From Bacteroides pyogenes_A (lineage in GTDB: Bacteria; Bacteroidota; Bacteroidia; Bacteroidales; Bacteroidaceae), in the NCBI RefSeq assembly GCF_048595595.1, contig NZ_CP184347.1: 64,000 nucleotides of DNA. One strand, written 5' to 3'. Below the pieces are notes generated by a model. That model did not search any database. It was not told the origin of the DNA and saw nothing but the letters and a program-made list of their open reading frames with translations. This document shows positions 27,722-36,484 of this stretch, piece after piece. Every line of letters begins with the position of its first letter. The stretch's first letter is position 1. A program made the position numbers and the translations under genes.

Positions 27722-28570
27722 ATGAATCAGATCACCGCTTACATCCGTCAATCATTGCAGGAACTTTATCCCCCGGAAGAGCTGCGCGCTCTTTCGATGC
27801 TGATCTGTTGCGATATGCTGGGGCTGAAAACTCTTGATCTTTACATGGGCAAAGATATAATTTTATCTGAAAGCAAACAGCGCGAATTGGAAAACATTGT
27901 TTCCCGGCTGCGAAAGAATGAGCCGATACAGTATATTCGCGGGTATGCGGAGTTTGGCGGAAGGAGTTTCCGGGTGGCTCCCGGTGTGTTGATTCCTCGT
28001 CCCGAGACAGCGGAGTTGGTAGATTTAATTGTACGGGAGAATCCGCAAGCCGCTCGTTTGCTCGATATCGGAACGGGTAGCGGATGTATCGCAATCTCTT
28101 TGGATAAGAGACTGCCGGAAGCGGCAGTGGACGCTTGGGATGTTTCGGAAGACGCATTGGCTGTGGCTCGTGCCAACAATAAGGAGTTGGAGGCGAACGT
28201 AGCTTTGAAGAAGATCGATGTGCTGTCCGATGCGCAAACCGAACCGGAGTGCGAGTCCCCTGTTTACGATGTAATTGTAAGCAATCCTCCTTATGTGACC
28301 GAGTCTGAGAAGCAGACGATGGAACCCAATGTTCTCGAATGGGAACCGGAGCAGGCGTTGTTTGTTCCCGATAGCGACCCTTTGCGGTTTTATCGCAGGA
28401 TTGCCGCGTTGGGGCGAAAGATGCTGCTTCCGCGGGGGAAGCTGTATTTCGAAATCAATCGCGCTTACGGGCGGGAAACCGCCCTCATGCTCGAAGGGAG
28501 CGGATACGGGAATGTACGTGTGATAAAAGATATGTTTGGGAACGACAGAATGGTTGCAGCAGACTTATGA
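27722..28570 (+). CDS. prmC: Peptide chain release factor N5-glutamine methyltransferase
   Basis: A roughly 282-residue SAM-dependent methyltransferase that modifies the GGQ glutamine of release factors. The SAM-binding block LLDIGTGSGCIAISL and the catalytic NPPYVTESE motif are intact, preceded by a helical N-terminal domain. The ATG at 27722 follows a promoter box; the longer frame runs into the ribD start region. It overlaps recX by 4 bp. Confidence 0.95.
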   Translation: MNQITAYIRQSLQELYPPEELRALSMLICCDMLGLKTLDLYMGKDIILSESKQRELENIVSRLRKNEPIQYIRGYAEFGGRSFRVAPGVLIPRPETAELVDLIVRENPQAARLLDIGTGSGCIAISLDKRLPEAAVDAWDVSEDALAVARANNKELEANVALKKIDVLSDAQTEPECESPVYDVIVSNPPYVTESEKQTMEPNVLEWEPEQALFVPDSDPLRFYRRIAALGRKMLLPRGKLYFEINRAYGRETALMLEGSGYGNVRVIKDMFGNDRMVAADL

Positions 28571-29037
28571 ATAGACAAATGACGGAGAATGAAGCATTGG
28601 CGCGTGCCGCTTCGTATTGCTCGGCATCCGAACATTGCCGGGAAGAAATAAATGAAAAGTTGCGGCGTTGGGGAATCGCGCCCGATGCGGCCGAACGTAT
28701 AACGAACAGGCTCGAGGCCGAAAAATATATAGACGACGAACGCTTTTGCCGTGCTTATGTCAACGATAAATTCCGCTTTTCCAAATGGGGAAAGAAGAAA
28801 ATAGCGCAAGGGCTTTATCAGAAGAAAATCCCGGCGGAAGCAGTGTGCCGCTGTCTGGACGAGATCGATGACGAACATTATTTGTCGGTGCTTCGCGAGC
28901 TGTTGCGTGCCAAGCGAAAAAGCGTCCGTGCGGAAAACGAATATGAACGGAATGCCAAACTGGCACGGTTTGCGATGAGCCGCGGATTTGAGTGGGAATA
29001 TATCAGGCAGTGTATCGACTTGGAGGAAGAAGGCTGA
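28567..29037 (+). CDS. recX: Regulatory protein RecX
   Basis: A 156-residue, helical, highly charged protein of RecX length and pattern (ALARAASYCSASEHCREEINEKLRRWGI, then AEKYIDDERFCRAYVNDKFRFSKWGKKKIAQGLYQKKI). RecX limits RecA filament growth. It is coupled to prmC by an ATGA overlap. The downstream gap holds a 22-bp repeat array. Confidence 0.9.
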   Translation: MNRQMTENEALARAASYCSASEHCREEINEKLRRWGIAPDAAERITNRLEAEKYIDDERFCRAYVNDKFRFSKWGKKKIAQGLYQKKIPAEAVCRCLDEIDDEHYLSVLRELLRAKRKSVRAENEYERNAKLARFAMSRGFEWEYIRQCIDLEEEG

Positions 29038-29202
29038 ATGATGCTCTTGCCAAGAACGCTTGTTCCCGGTTTTTCCGGTTACCGGAGAAATCGTTTCGGC
29101 ACATTTCCCAATAGCTTGTCCCCGTTTTCTTCTTTCTTTTTTTTATTGTTTTGTAAATCAGTGTGTTGTTCTTCTTTTGGAGTAAGCCTCTTTTGTCGGA
29201 AT

Positions 29203-29334
29203 GATGACAATATATGGTTGCTTCGGTGTGCATATATAGCCACCTTGGTGTGTATATATGGCTACCGCGGTGTGCATATATGGCTACCTTGGTGTGTATA
29301 TATGGCCAGCAAGGTGGCTATATATGTTCAGCGG
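29203..29334. repeat. 22-bp tandem array upstream of pyrE
   Basis: Clear units begin at 29225, 29247, 29269, 29291 and 29313 with exact 22-base spacing; the unit core is GGTGTGTATATATGGC followed by TACCTT-like bases, and a decayed unit precedes at 29203. Alternate units carry CATATA or TATATA, which makes a 44-base higher-order repeat. It sits between recX and the pyrE promoter. A short reading frame crosses it but looks accidental. Confidence 0.88.
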
Positions 29335-29460
29335 AATGGATAAATATGGCAAACATATCCTCTCTTTGCAGAACGGTGTGAATCGCATCCAAAAAAGAAA
29401 CCGGGAGGAGGAGGCCTTGTCGCACTTGCAAGAAAAAATCAAAATAAACGGTTTCTTTCT

Positions 29461-29490
29461 TTTGAATCTCACCCAATTTCTGTAATTTTG
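29461..29490 (+). promoter_or_regulatory. pyrE promoter
   Basis: TTTG (29461-29464), 18 bases, then TAATTTTG (29483-29490), a good Bacteroides-type promoter 27 bases upstream of the pyrE ATG. Confidence 0.6.
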
Positions 29491-29517
29491 CGCCAAATGA
29501 TAAAAGGTTAGTTGTTT

Positions 29518-30156
29518 ATGAAAAACTTAGAGAGATTATTTGCAGAGAAGCTTTTGAAAATTAAAGCAATAAAACTTCAACCGGACAACCCCTTTACTTG
29601 GGCTTCGGGATGGAAATCCCCCTTTTACTGCGACAATCGTAAAACTCTGTCTTATCCATCTCTTCGTAATTTTGTGAAAATTGAGATTACGCGTCTCATC
29701 TTGGAGCGATTCGGACAAGTGGATGCAATTGCAGGCGTGGCTACGGGAGCAATTCCACAAGGGGCTTTGGTGGCCGATGCTTTGAATCTGCCGTTTGTGT
29801 ATGTTCGCTCTACACCTAAAGATCATGGGTTGGAGAATTTGATCGAAGGAGAACTTCGTCCCAGAATGAAAGTAGTGGTGGTGGAAGATCTGATCTCTAC
29901 CGGCGGAAGCAGTCTGAAAGCTGTGGAAGCCATCCGTCGCGACGGATGCGAAGTTATCGGTATGGTTGCAGCCTTTACTTATGGATTCCCGGTTGCTGAA
30001 GAAGCATTCAAAGGCGCTAAAGTACCTTTGGTTACGCTGACCAATTATGAAGCCGTGCTGGAGGTTGCCCTTCGTACAGGATATATTGAAGAGGAAGATG
30101 TGCCGACTTTGAACGAATGGCGTAAAGACCCCGCACATTGGGATGCCGGAAAATAA
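29518..30156 (+). CDS. pyrE: Orotate phosphoribosyltransferase
   Basis: A roughly 212-residue type I phosphoribosyltransferase that makes OMP from orotate and PRPP. The PRPP loop is VVVEDLISTGGSSLKA, and the substrate segment GWKSPFYCDNRKTLSYP is near the N-terminus. The ATG at 29518 is preferred to the TTG two codons earlier. It is a single-gene unit between its own promoter and terminator. Confidence 0.95.
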   Translation: MKNLERLFAEKLLKIKAIKLQPDNPFTWASGWKSPFYCDNRKTLSYPSLRNFVKIEITRLILERFGQVDAIAGVATGAIPQGALVADALNLPFVYVRSTPKDHGLENLIEGELRPRMKVVVVEDLISTGGSSLKAVEAIRRDGCEVIGMVAAFTYGFPVAEEAFKGAKVPLVTLTNYEAVLEVALRTGYIEEEDVPTLNEWRKDPAHWDAGK

Positions 30157-30193
30157 GGATTTGGGGTTTATGTTGATTTGGGGGAAAGGACTT

Positions 30194-30226
30194 TTCGGGT
30201 ATTGCAACCCGAATCGTTCTTTTTTT
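30194..30226 (+). terminator. pyrE terminator
   Basis: TTCGGGT (30194-30200) pairs with ACCCGAA (30207-30213) and is followed by a seven-T run. It lies 38 bp after the pyrE stop. Confidence 0.85.
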
Positions 30227-30320
30227 ATTTATTAAGATAAAACATCTGTTGAATGTTGTGATTCACGGAGTCTTTCATCGAACAGAAGAATGTCTCCGTT
30301 TATTTAGAAATACATAATAT

Positions 30321-30731
30321 ATGAATAAATTTGAGAGTAGTGTTAAGGTAATACCTTGCAGCCAAGAGCGTGTGTATGCCAAGTTGTCCGATCTGAAGAA
30401 TCTGGAAGCGGTGAAAGACCGTTTGCCGCAAGATAAAGTACAAGGTCTGAATTTCGATTCCGACACCTTGAGCTTCAGTGTCTCTCCCGTTGGGTCGTTG
30501 ACTCTCCAAATCGTGGAGCGTGAGCCCTGTAAATGTATCAAGTTCGCGACAACTCAGTCTCCGTTGCCTTTTAACCTGTGGATACAGATTGTCGAAACGG
30601 CTCCGGAGGAATGTAAGATTAAAGTGACCGTCGGCATGGAAGTCAATCCGTTTATGAAAGCGATGGTGCAAAAGCCGCTGAAAGACGGACTGGAGAAAAT
30701 GGTTGAAATGCTGGCTGTTATTCAATATTAA
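30321..30731 (+). CDS. SRPBCC (START-like) family protein
   Basis: A 136-residue protein that fits the SRPBCC helix-grip fold: an N-terminal strand FESSVKVIPCSQERVYAKLSD, a beta-rich middle (LTLQIVEREPCKCIKFATTQSPLPFNLWIQIVE) and a C-terminal amphipathic helix (PFMKAMVQKPLKDGLEKMVEMLAVI). Such proteins bind hydrophobic ligands; the ligand here is unknown. It lies 14 bp before argH, so the two are probably co-transcribed. Confidence 0.75.
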   Translation: MNKFESSVKVIPCSQERVYAKLSDLKNLEAVKDRLPQDKVQGLNFDSDTLSFSVSPVGSLTLQIVEREPCKCIKFATTQSPLPFNLWIQIVETAPEECKIKVTVGMEVNPFMKAMVQKPLKDGLEKMVEMLAVIQY

Positions 30732-30745
30732 TCATTGTAAGAGAG

Positions 30746-32086
30746 ATGGCGCAGAAACTTTGGGAAAAATCCGTGCAGGTAAACGAGAGAATTGAGCGTT
30801 TCACGGTAGGACGCGATCGCGAAATGGATCTTTATCTGGCCAAGCACGACATAATAGGTTCGATGGCTCATATCACAATGCTCGAGAGCATCGGTTTGTT
30901 GTCGAAAGATGAATTAAGGCAATTGCTGGACGGGCTGAAGCTTATCTATGCATCTGCTGAGAGCGGGGAGTTTCAGATCGAGGATGGAGTAGAAGATGTG
31001 CATTCTCAGGTAGAATTGATGCTGACCCGCCGTTTGGGTGATATGGGCAAGAAAATCCATAGCGGGCGTTCGCGCAACGATCAGGTGTTGCTGGATTTGA
31101 AACTTTTTACCCGTGCGCAAATCAAAGAAGTGGCTGAAGATGTGGAGCGTTTGTTTCATATATTGATTCGCCAGAGCGAACGGTATAAAAACATTCTCAT
31201 GCCCGGTTACACACACCTGCAGATTGCAATGCCTTCTTCTTTCGGGCTATGGTTCGGCGCGTATGCCGAGAGTCTGGTAGACGATATGCAGTTTCTGCAG
31301 GCTGCTTTTAAGACCTGCAACCGCAATCCTTTGGGCTCTGCTGCGGGATACGGTTCTTCTTTTCCGCTGAACAGAGCGATGACCACCGAGTTGCTCGGTT
31401 TCGACTCCATGAATTACAATGTGGTTTATGCCCAGATGGGGCGGGGCAAAACCGAACGCAACGTGGCGTTCGCGCTGGCTACCATCGCCGGAACGGTTTC
31501 CAAATTAGCATACGACGCCTGTTTGTTTAACAGCCAGAACTTCGGTTTCGTGCATCTGCCCGATGAATGCACTACAGGGTCGAGTATTATGCCGCATAAA
31601 AAGAATCCCGATGTGTTCGAACTGGTTCGTGCCAAATGCAACAAGCTGCAATCTCTTCCGCAACAGATCATGATGATTGCCAACAATCTTCCTTCAGGCT
31701 ATTTCCGTGATCTGCAGATTTTAAAAGAGGTCTTTCTTCCTGCGTTTCAGGAGTTGAAAGATTGCTTGCAGATGGCTGCCTTTATTGTGGCCGAGATGAA
31801 AGTAAACGAACATATTCTTGACGATGATAAATACCTGCTTATCTTTAGCGTAGAAGAGGTCAACCGTTTGGTTCGCGAGGGAATACCCTTCCGTGATGCT
31901 TATAAAAAAGTTGGTTTGGACATCGAGGCCGGTCTCTTCAGTCACGACAAGCAAGTTCGTCATACGCATGAAGGCAGTATCGGCAATTTGTGTAATCAGG
32001 AAATCGGCAGATTGATGAAGCAAGTCATGGACGGCTTCCATTTCCATAAGATGGAGGCTGCGGAAAAGGCTTTGTTAGATCAATAA
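30746..32086 (+). CDS. argH: Argininosuccinate lyase
   Basis: A 446-residue fumarase/aspartase-superfamily enzyme that releases arginine and fumarate in the last step of arginine synthesis. The signature GSSIMPHKKNPDVFELVRAK is intact, as is HSGRSRNDQVLLDLKL. It follows the SRPBCC gene by 14 bp. Together with argF' at 6 kb, two arginine steps lie in this window but not in one operon. Confidence 0.96.
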   Translation: MAQKLWEKSVQVNERIERFTVGRDREMDLYLAKHDIIGSMAHITMLESIGLLSKDELRQLLDGLKLIYASAESGEFQIEDGVEDVHSQVELMLTRRLGDMGKKIHSGRSRNDQVLLDLKLFTRAQIKEVAEDVERLFHILIRQSERYKNILMPGYTHLQIAMPSSFGLWFGAYAESLVDDMQFLQAAFKTCNRNPLGSAAGYGSSFPLNRAMTTELLGFDSMNYNVVYAQMGRGKTERNVAFALATIAGTVSKLAYDACLFNSQNFGFVHLPDECTTGSSIMPHKKNPDVFELVRAKCNKLQSLPQQIMMIANNLPSGYFRDLQILKEVFLPAFQELKDCLQMAAFIVAEMKVNEHILDDDKYLLIFSVEEVNRLVREGIPFRDAYKKVGLDIEAGLFSHDKQVRHTHEGSIGNLCNQEIGRLMKQVMDGFHFHKMEAAEKALLDQ

Positions 32087-32224
32087 CCACTTTCTGATGA
32101 GCATTTTCGACTTCGCCGGACAACCTGCGTCCGGTAAGACGGGCAAGAATTGAAACTCCCAATGAGATTTGCCGGATGCGCTTCCTAAAAATCATGAACA
32201 TGATTGAGTCTACGCTGATGAAGT

Positions 32225-32343
32225 ATTGAATGGGCATATAAAAAGCACTCCTGCAAAACGAATTACATTGCATTTGTGCTACATTATTTTATTGAATGGG
32301 AATGTAGAAAGTGCTCCTGCAAAACCGATATATGGTCGCATTT
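32225..32343. repeat. Imperfect direct repeat downstream of argH
   Basis: Two copies of an approximately 50-base sequence start at 32225 and 32291 (66 bases apart). Both begin ATTGAATGGG, share GCxCTCCTGCAAAAC and end near GCATTT. No coding potential or inverted ends were seen. Its origin is unknown. Confidence 0.65.
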
Positions 32344-32704
32344 TATCCGGAGTGTAAACTATAGAAAAGAAATGCATCCTTTTTCCCGAGTCAAAGGATA
32401 ATCTTATGTGTCCTGAGGCTCCTGTACCGAAGTTTTATAAGTTCAAATTTCCCTTTGAGGGGTATGAAGTGTGTTAATATCCGATGTGCTTAATTTTTTT
32501 TTTGCTCATTTCTTATTCATGAATAAAGAAGCCAATAAAGGAAATGCTCAATGAGCGTCGGATAAGCTTTAGTCATTGAGAGTCTATTTTGCAAGGACAG
32601 AAGCAAAGATAAATATCCGAAAGCAAAGAGACTTTGTGTTTCGACTTGTTCCTGATTTTTTCCGGGTAGTGAACCTTGTTTTCGGTAAACTTTATCTAAA
32701 AAAG
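32344..32704. other. Intergenic gap before the tRNA pair
   Basis: No gene is supported. It has a ten-T tract near 32493 and an imperfect palindrome around 32511-32531 (TTCTTATTCA / TGAATAAAGAA) whose role is unclear. Confidence 0.4.
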
Positions 32705-32736
32705 TTTGGCAGAAACGAGGAAACGATGTATCTTTG
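32705..32736 (+). promoter_or_regulatory. Promoter of the tRNA-Gly/tRNA-Leu unit
   Basis: TTTG (32705-32708), 20 bases, TATCTTTG (32729-32736): a full consensus promoter 15 bases upstream of tRNA-Gly. The bases after it (CACCCG) match those after rrn promoter P1. Confidence 0.8.
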
Positions 32737-32751
32737 CACCCGTTGAAAAGC

Positions 32752-32824
32752 GCGGAAATAGCTCAGTTGGTAGAGCATAACCTTGCCAAGGTTAGGGTCG
32801 CGAGTTCGAGTCTCGTTTTCCGCT
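32752..32824 (+). tRNA. tRNA-Gly (GCC)
   Basis: A 73-base cloverleaf: acceptor GCGGAAA pairs with TTTCCGC, the anticodon loop TTGCCAA gives GCC, and the T-loop is TTCGAGT. CCA is not encoded. Confidence 0.96.
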
Positions 32825-32842
32825 CTTCTTTTTTAAAAGGAT

Positions 32843-32927
32843 GCTCGAATGGTGGAATCGGTAGACACGAGGGACTTAAAATCCCTTGGCCATTGCGGCT
32901 GTGCGGGTTCAAGTCCCGCTTCGAGTA
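32843..32927 (+). tRNA. tRNA-Leu (UAA)
   Basis: An 85-base class II tRNA with a long variable arm. The anticodon loop CTTAAAA gives UAA; acceptor GCTCGAA pairs with TTCGAGT with a terminal G-U. It lies 18 bases after tRNA-Gly. Confidence 0.95.
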
Positions 32928-32933
32928 CAGGAT

Positions 32934-32975
32934 AAACGCTAATAGGTTATTGAAACTTGTTAGCGTTTTCTTCTT
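32934..32975 (+). terminator. Terminator of the tRNA-Gly/Leu unit
   Basis: AAACGCTAA (32934-32942) pairs with TTAGCGTTT (32960-32968), followed by a T-rich stretch. Confidence 0.75.
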
Positions 32976-33080
32976 TATGGTCGGAAGGTAATATTCTTGT
33001 TTGATTCGAGACATTCCGTTTTGCCTATTTTGTCTCTACCTTTTGCTCTGCCGGAATCGGTAATATTTTGCTATACTTTG

Positions 33081-33177
33081 CTTATCATATAGTCGAAAAA
33101 AGAAAAACTCCTGATTTTGTTTGAAAATCAGAGTTTACGTTGTTCTGCTTTTCTTCAAAGTGGTGCATCAGGAATCG
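33081..33177. repeat. Left direct repeat of the tRNA-Phe island (worn tRNA 3' end)
   Basis: A 97-base sequence nearly identical to 37694-37791. It contains a terminator-like hairpin and, at 33161-33177, TGGTGCATCAGGAATCG, a copy of the tRNA-Phe 3' end (reverse strand) with one substitution and one deletion. This is the arrangement left when an element integrates at a tRNA 3' end. Confidence 0.85.
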
Positions 33178-33317
33178 TTATTTTGATTTAAGTGGCTGTA
33201 TTTCTTATATATAAGTTTTTATAAAGAAGTAATCTCCCGCTATGCTCCATCAAACTTTTGCGCCATTTTGTAGAGAAATTCTTCACTACTCATTTCCTGT
33301 TACAAAATATACGAGGA

Positions 33318-33352
33318 ATCGTCATAAATTGGAAATTTATGACGATTTTTTT
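33318..33352 (+). terminator. Terminator-like hairpin inside the left part of the island
   Basis: A 13-base-pair perfect stem (33318-33330 with 33334-33346), a three-base loop, then a T-run. No intact gene ends at it; a 17-codon reverse-strand frame just upstream (start near 33294) could be a gene remnant. Confidence 0.6.
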
Positions 33353-33534
33353 AGGGATTAATTTCGAGTTACATGATTTAGCAAAGCATTATAACCATCA
33401 AAAATAATGCCAGAAATATACTTGTATGTAAAAGTAGCATTGTTCGTCTATGAAAAGAGCGTCTTTGTCCACTTTCACAAATATGTTTTGCTTTCCCTTT
33501 TACTTTTGTCGTCTGAATTTATAAACCAATCAGC

Positions 33535-34437
33535 ATGAAGCAGACGGCTAATCTAACGTTATTGATATGTGTCTTTCTTTGTCTTGGAAATAAGGCACAA
33601 GCACAGGTTTTCTTAAAATCCGAATATATCTCTCCTTCAAAGTTCAAAGATAAGAACGGAAACAAACTCCGTGGGAAGGGAGATTTGAAAACAATAGACG
33701 GAGGTATCAGAATTCCTGTGTGTATCAAAATGGATGAGAATAATAAACCTATTGCTTGGGCTATTGCGCTTACTGGAACGTATGCTTCGCTAGGTAATAA
33801 AGATATTTCTAAAGATTACGCTACGTCTGAAATACTAAATGCGCAAGTTGGAGTAATGCATGTGCGACCACTAAACGAAAAATGGTCGATACTTGCCACA
33901 TTGGGAGCGGGAATATATACTTCTAACCTCGATAAAATTTCGGGGAAATCCATATTAGGGCAAGGCGGGATATTGTTTATAGGACACGCTAAACCAAATT
34001 TTGATTGGGGTGTCGGAGTTGCCATAAATAACGCACTCGGTTATCCGATGATATTCCCTTCCTTCTATTTGGATTGGCGTTTAGGCGGGATATATGACTT
34101 CAAATTGTCTATGTATGATTCATTTCAGCTAAGTTTAAGTTCTCAGATTAATGATAACTTTAAGTTAAGTATTGTTGGAGAATCTAAAGGTTTAATGTCA
34201 GCAGTAGAGAAAGACGGAAAAAATATGTATTTTGTTTCTCAATATGGATATGCGGGTATCCAACCTGAATATAAAATTGCTAAAGATTTAGCTGTTTATG
34301 CGACAGGCGGGGTTTCGCTTACGCGGGATACTTACTTTCAATCCAGAACATTAAAGGCGTTCTATAAAAGTGAAGATAATTATCCCCATTTTGGTGTATC
34401 TGCCTATTTTTCAGTCGGGATAAAATACGGCTTCTAA
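33535..34437 (+). CDS. Outer-membrane beta-barrel protein (DUF6268-like)
   Basis: A 300-residue protein with a signal peptide ending at KAQAQV and an alternating aromatic/Gly barrel pattern ending in YFSVGIKYGF, an outer-membrane C-terminal signature. It resembles the DUF6268 family of outer-membrane proteins as I recall it. It is the first gene of the AT-rich island, 32 bp before a pair of sensor kinases. It may be a target of, or an input to, that signalling cassette. Function unknown. Confidence 0.65.
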   Translation: MKQTANLTLLICVFLCLGNKAQAQVFLKSEYISPSKFKDKNGNKLRGKGDLKTIDGGIRIPVCIKMDENNKPIAWAIALTGTYASLGNKDISKDYATSEILNAQVGVMHVRPLNEKWSILATLGAGIYTSNLDKISGKSILGQGGILFIGHAKPNFDWGVGVAINNALGYPMIFPSFYLDWRLGGIYDFKLSMYDSFQLSLSSQINDNFKLSIVGESKGLMSAVEKDGKNMYFVSQYGYAGIQPEYKIAKDLAVYATGGVSLTRDTYFQSRTLKAFYKSEDNYPHFGVSAYFSVGIKYGF

Positions 34438-34469
34438 AAATAATCCTGTAATTTTAGAGTTTAAAAGGT

Positions 34470-35447
34470 ATGCAGAGAGAACAAAACAATAACAATAACA
34501 ATCTACTATATCAGTTGCTTATTGAGCCAAGATTTAGATTTATCAGGCACATCATCTTATTTTGTGTTGTCTGCCTAATCGTTCTCAATCAGTTTTTGCT
34601 TGCTTATTCCGAAGTCGTAAATCAAATTAACCCCCTACCTGTTTTGATAGGTTATTTATCTGTATATTTATTCTTTATTTATCTAAATCTCTATGTCCTA
34701 ATCCCTAAACTTCTGATAAAAAGCAAATATCTTTATTATTTGATTGCACTTCTCATGACAGCAATTTCGATTACGATTGCTGATATTTGTATAGAATATT
34801 TTATTCATCGCTACTATGGGATACCGTTCAACCGATTTTCTTTTTTCTCATTGAGAAGTATTCCGTTTGTAGAACTACTATCAGATATATTATTAACCAG
34901 TATTTTGCTCATAGGTATTTCTATTACCGTATTTTTCAAGAACTGGCTGTTAAGTATGGAGCGGGAAAAAGCATTGAAGAAAGATAAACTATATACCCAA
35001 TTGGATGTATTGAAAGAGAGGGTTGCTCCTTCTTTCTTGTTAAATGTCTTGTATAAAGCAGGAGAATCTACTAAATCAACCCCAGCTACTTCCTCAAAAA
35101 TATTATTGAAACTAAGTCGGCTGCTTAGATATCAGTTATATGACAGTTCCAGAGATGTGGTTTTGTTACGTTCAGAAATAAATTTCCTAAGTGATTATTT
35201 GAGTTTAGAGAATAGTTGTAACGAGAATCTGAATTATATAATAACATATCCTCCGTTAGAGAAAAATTATTTCGTTCCTCCGTTATCTTTTGTTCCTATT
35301 GTTGAAGATGCTTTAGATACGTTTCGTGAACAAAAGGATGACCTTTTGATTGAACTGAAATTTGCAATTACAGACAATTGTGTGATTTTTACATGTAAGG
35401 ATAATAAAAGAGAAACAGTCCATAGATGCAACCTTATAAAAATATAG
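34470..35447 (+). CDS. LytS-type sensor protein without the acceptor histidine (pseudokinase)
   Basis: A 325-residue protein laid out like the LytS/YehU histidine kinases: four hydrophobic segments (about 25-165), a short linker, then a kinase-like region. The motif that should read NPHFLFN is APSFLLN, with Ser188 in place of the phospho-acceptor His (codon 35031-35033). The N-box reads PIVEDALDTF instead of PFVENAVKHS, and the protein ends before the GxGL box. It should not autophosphorylate. Its stop overlaps the next kinase frame by 22 bp if that gene starts at 35426. It is probably a regulatory partner of that kinase. Confidence 0.85.
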   Translation: MQREQNNNNNNLLYQLLIEPRFRFIRHIILFCVVCLIVLNQFLLAYSEVVNQINPLPVLIGYLSVYLFFIYLNLYVLIPKLLIKSKYLYYLIALLMTAISITIADICIEYFIHRYYGIPFNRFSFFSLRSIPFVELLSDILLTSILLIGISITVFFKNWLLSMEREKALKKDKLYTQLDVLKERVAPSFLLNVLYKAGESTKSTPATSSKILLKLSRLLRYQLYDSSRDVVLLRSEINFLSDYLSLENSCNENLNYIITYPPLEKNYFVPPLSFVPIVEDALDTFREQKDDLLIELKFAITDNCVIFTCKDNKRETVHRCNLIKI

Positions 35448-36484
35448 ATGAGAAGGTAATTAATATGCTTAGCGGAAAAGAATACAAACTTCTCCGTCAT
35501 ATGTTGTCTTTGCTTATAATTGGTATCATTGTGTTTGGTATGATCTATAAAAATAGTGACGGATATTACTCTGAATATGGTTTGTTATACCAATTCACGG
35601 GAACTTACTTGTTGTTCGTCGGAGTTATTTACTTCAATTTGTACCTGCTTGTTCCCAAATTCCTTCTGGAAAACAAATTGCTCACGTATGCCATTCTCAT
35701 TATCATAACAATGGTTTTCTTGCTTTTTACGTTTGTCTTTATACAAAATATATTCTCCTATTCTGTGGATGACAACAGAACTGGTTCTGAAGTAGGAATT
35801 AACATAATCAGTACGCTTATATCTATTGGATTGATTATTATAGCTTCCTCTACATTTCCTCTCTTTCGTAACTGGATAGAACGTAATAAAAATATCAATG
35901 AACTGGAAACTACAACTATAGAAGCGGAACTGCAACAATTAAAAAATCAGATTAATCCTCATTTCTTATTCAATACGATAAACAACGCAAATATCAAGGT
36001 CGAAAAGGACCAGAAATTAGCTTATCATATAATAACAAAGTTATCTGAATTGTTGAGGTATCAATTGACTGGTACTTCTCAACGCACAGTGCTACTGAAA
36101 GATGATGTAACATTTATAACGGATTATCTGGAATTAGAAAAAACTCGCCGAGACCGCTTTTCGTATGAACTGGAAACAGAAGAAACGATATCTCATATGG
36201 AAATACCACCTCTTCTCTTTATTCCCTTTGTAGAAAATGCTGTAAAGCATAGTGTTTCTGTGAAAGAAGAAGCATACATTCGTATCTTTTTCCGAGAAGA
36301 AAAGGGATATTTGCATTTTTATTGTGAAAATACAAAACCTGTCACTCCATCAAAATATAAATCTGGTGGATTAGGACTAAAAAATATCAATAGGAGATTA
36401 GAGTTGTTATATGGCAATAACCATACATTGCACATAGACGAATCGGATAAAAAATATATCGTTAATTTATACCTGAAAATATGA
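35426..36484 (+). CDS. LytS-family sensor histidine kinase
   Basis: A 352-residue membrane kinase with four predicted membrane segments (about 25-148) and an intact His_kinase/HATPase pair: INPHFLFNTINNA (His179), PFVENAVKHS (Asn271) and GGLGLKNINRRLELLYG. It is paired with a LytTR regulator whose start overlaps its stop (ATGA). The first ATG (35426) overlaps the upstream pseudokinase; an ATG at 35465 with an AGAAGG upstream is an alternative start. Signal unknown. Confidence 0.92.
   Translation: MQPYKNIDEKVINMLSGKEYKLLRHMLSLLIIGIIVFGMIYKNSDGYYSEYGLLYQFTGTYLLFVGVIYFNLYLLVPKFLLENKLLTYAILIIITMVFLLFTFVFIQNIFSYSVDDNRTGSEVGINIISTLISIGLIIIASSTFPLFRNWIERNKNINELETTTIEAELQQLKNQINPHFLFNTINNANIKVEKDQKLAYHIITKLSELLRYQLTGTSQRTVLLKDDVTFITDYLELEKTRRDRFSYELETEETISHMEIPPLLFIPFVENAVKHSVSVKEEAYIRIFFREEKGYLHFYCENTKPVTPSKYKSGGLGLKNINRRLELLYGNNHTLHIDESDKKYIVNLYLKI

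Noticed and set aside
29203..29334. Possible CRISPR array or coding repeat
   Set aside because: Repeats are head-to-tail without spacers, and 22 is not a multiple of three, so no repeat protein would stay in frame.
33294..33352. A 17-codon reverse-strand frame inside the island
   Set aside because: Too short to support; possibly the start of a lost gene, noted only with the nearby terminator.
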